The notes beneath the pieces were generated by a model. The model was not told the DNA's origin. It worked only from the letters and a program-made list of their open reading frames with translations, and did no database searches. Shown piece after piece: positions 4,959-6,209 of a stretch of 6,209 nt of DNA; positions within the stretch are counted from its first letter, which is position 1; each line of letters starts with the position of its first letter. The position numbers and the translations under genes are program-made. Where the stretch lies: positions 1-6,209 of the forward strand of contig SKRP01000304.1 of the NCBI GenBank assembly GCA_007118445.1, given 5' to 3'. Origin of the DNA: Natronohydrobacter sp. GTDB taxonomy: Bacteria > Pseudomonadota > Alphaproteobacteria > Rhodobacterales > Rhodobacteraceae.

Positions 4959-5929
4959 GCGCGAAACTGGAATTGCATCTGCATCTGGAAGGCGCGGCGC
5001 CGCCTGCCTTCATCCGCGCGCTGGCCAGCCGCAAAGGCGTTGATCTGTCACGGATTTTCGATGCGCAGGGCAATTATGCCTATCGCGACTTCACCGAATT
5101 TCTGCGCATCTATGAAGCCGCCTGCACGGTCCTGACCAGCCCGCAGGATTTCCACGACCTGACTTTGGCGGTGCTGGAACAGTCGGCTGAAGAGGGCGTG
5201 ATCTATACCGAGGCGTTCCTCTCGCCCGATTTCTGCGGCGGCGGCGATCTGGCGGCATGGCAGGACTATCTGGCCGCGATTGAGACAGCAGCGACGACCG
5301 CAGAGGTGCAGATGGGCATCACGCTGCGCGGCTGTGTGACCTGCATCCGGCATTTCGGCCCCGATCAGGCGCGCAGGATCGCCCATTGCGCGCAGGAAAC
5401 GGCGGGCAGTTTCATCACGGGTTTCGGACTTGCAGGCGATGAAAACCTGTTGCGCCCCAAAGACTTTGCCTATGCTTTTGATGCAGCGCGCGAAGCCGGG
5501 CTGGGCCTGACCGCCCATGCAGGCGAATGGGGCGGGCCGGAGGCCATGCGCGACACGCTGCGCGATTTGCGTGTCAGCCGCATCGGGCATGGTGTGCGCG
5601 CGGCAGAGGACCCGCGCCTGATCGAGGAACTGGCCCAAGCGGGCATTGTGCTGGAAGTCTGTCCCGGCTCGAATATCGCACTTGGGGTCTATGCAGAGTT
5701 GAAAGACCATCCGGTTGACCGGCTGCGCCGCGCGGGCGTGAAGGTCACGGTCTCGACCGATGATCCGCCCTTCTTTCATACCACGATGCGCCGCGAATAT
5801 GATGCGCTGGCCCAGACATTCGGCTGGGATGCCCCGGAATTCGAGGAGATCAACCGCAATGCGCTTGACGCGGCCTTCTGTGACGCCGACACCCGCGCAA
5901 GGATCGCTGCCAGACTGGAGACCCCATGA
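4955..5929 (+). CDS. add: Adenosine deaminase
   Basis: Zinc-dependent amidohydrolase that deaminates (deoxy)adenosine to (deoxy)inosine. It has 324 residues, within the bacterial Add range. The TIM-barrel metal and catalytic signatures are complete: HLHLEG (8-13, zinc His8 and His10), AHAGEWGGPE (187-196, zinc His188 and catalytic Glu191), RIGHGVRA (209-216, catalytic His212), EVCPGSNIALGVY near 231-243, and STDDPPFFHT (267-276, zinc Asp269 and Asp270). The start at 4955 forms ATGA with the deoB stop and has GGAG 9 nt upstream. The frame extends back to an ATG at 4874, but that would lie inside deoB and add 27 residues before the usual LELHLHLEG opening. Related proteins include adenine deaminases. 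The salvage-operon setting and the HAGEWGG/STDDPPFF forms favour adenosine, but substrate is inferred. Confidence 0.9.
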   Translation: MSAKLELHLHLEGAAPPAFIRALASRKGVDLSRIFDAQGNYAYRDFTEFLRIYEAACTVLTSPQDFHDLTLAVLEQSAEEGVIYTEAFLSPDFCGGGDLAAWQDYLAAIETAATTAEVQMGITLRGCVTCIRHFGPDQARRIAHCAQETAGSFITGFGLAGDENLLRPKDFAYAFDAAREAGLGLTAHAGEWGGPEAMRDTLRDLRVSRIGHGVRAAEDPRLIEELAQAGIVLEVCPGSNIALGVYAELKDHPVDRLRRAGVKVTVSTDDPPFFHTTMRREYDALAQTFGWDAPEFEEINRNALDAAFCDADTRARIAARLETP

Positions 5930-6209
5930 CTCATCCCAAACTGACCATCGTCGATCACCCGCTGGTGCAGCACAAACTGTCGCTGATGCGCGATGCGCGC
6001 ACGCCGGGGCCGGATTTCCGCCGCCTGTTGCGCGAAATCAGCTTGCTGCTGACCTATGAGGCTGCGCGCCATCTGCCCTTGAAAAGCGTGCCTGTGACCA
6101 CGCCGCTGGTCGAGATGGACGCGCCGATGCTCGATGGCGCGGACCCGGTCGTCGTGTCGATCCTGCGCGCGGGTAACGGGTTGCTTGATGGGGTGCTGGA
6201 TGTGATCCC
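5926..6209 (+). CDS. upp: Uracil phosphoribosyltransferase, N-terminal 94 residues, cut by window edge
   Basis: Makes UMP from free uracil and PRPP in the cytoplasm. The visible part is just under half of the usual length of about 210 residues. It opens with VDHPLVQHKLSLMRD (9-23), the family signature, then FRRLLREISLLLTYEAARHLP (31-51), TTPLVEMDAP (58-67) and VVSILRAGNGLLDGVLDVI (76-94), which contains the RAGxG motif. The PRPP-binding loop and uracil-contacting C-terminus lie beyond the right edge. The ATG overlaps the add stop (ATGA), and GGAG lies 5 nt upstream (5917-5920), so the start is well supported. It is the fourth gene of the salvage operon and would recover uracil released when uridine or deoxyuridine is cleaved. 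Confidence 0.94.
   Translation, partial: MTHPKLTIVDHPLVQHKLSLMRDARTPGPDFRRLLREISLLLTYEAARHLPLKSVPVTTPLVEMDAPMLDGADPVVVSILRAGNGLLDGVLDVI

Overview
This is a GC-rich, gene-dense chromosomal stretch that looks like a member of the Rhodobacteraceae (Alphaproteobacteria). That assignment rests on the style of the proteins, the codon use (TTA, CTA and TCA are avoided, so long open frames run antisense to real genes), and a short-chain acyl-CoA gene next to a nucleoside-salvage operon of the kind seen in this family. It is an inference; no rRNA or other taxonomic marker is present. I see no tRNA, rRNA, CRISPR array, insertion sequence, phage gene or tandem repeat.

The left half is on the minus strand. 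A MaeB-type malic enzyme (922-3201), with a malic-enzyme part and a phosphotransacetylase-like C-terminal part, is followed by the first 241 residues of propionate--CoA ligase PrpE (723 down to 1, cut by the window edge). The 198-base gap between them (724-921) is the most informative non-coding DNA here. It holds a convincing intrinsic terminator for maeB and a cluster of TTTGCAAA-type palindromes (two perfect, three near-matches). That motif is the one I recall for the short-chain fatty acyl-CoA regulators (ScfR family, such as PccR of Rhodobacter), and it fits propionate-responsive control of prpE. Two of the elements lie across or within the terminator arms.

The right half is on the plus strand and diverges from maeB across a 162-base gap (3202-3363). 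It is a tightly packed salvage operon: cdd (cytidine deaminase), deoB (phosphopentomutase), add (adenosine deaminase) and the start of upp (uracil phosphoribosyltransferase, cut by the right edge). All three junctions are start/stop overlaps (TAATG, ATGA, ATGA), which suggests translational coupling. Cdd and Add deaminate cytidine and adenosine nucleosides, DeoB moves the phosphate of (deoxy)ribose-1-phosphate to the 5 position so the sugar can enter central metabolism, and Upp recaptures free uracil as UMP. No nucleoside phosphorylase (deoA or similar) lies between cdd and deoB, so the step that supplies DeoB's substrate must be encoded elsewhere.

The maeB side of the divergent gap has a plausible sigma-70-like promoter whose -10 region sits inside a perfect 14-bp AT-rich palindrome. 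All the genes belong to well-known families and I do not see a new multi-gene system. What deserves a second look is regulatory: the TTTGCAAA cluster merged with a terminator, other inverted repeats upstream of prpE, and the palindrome over the maeB promoter.
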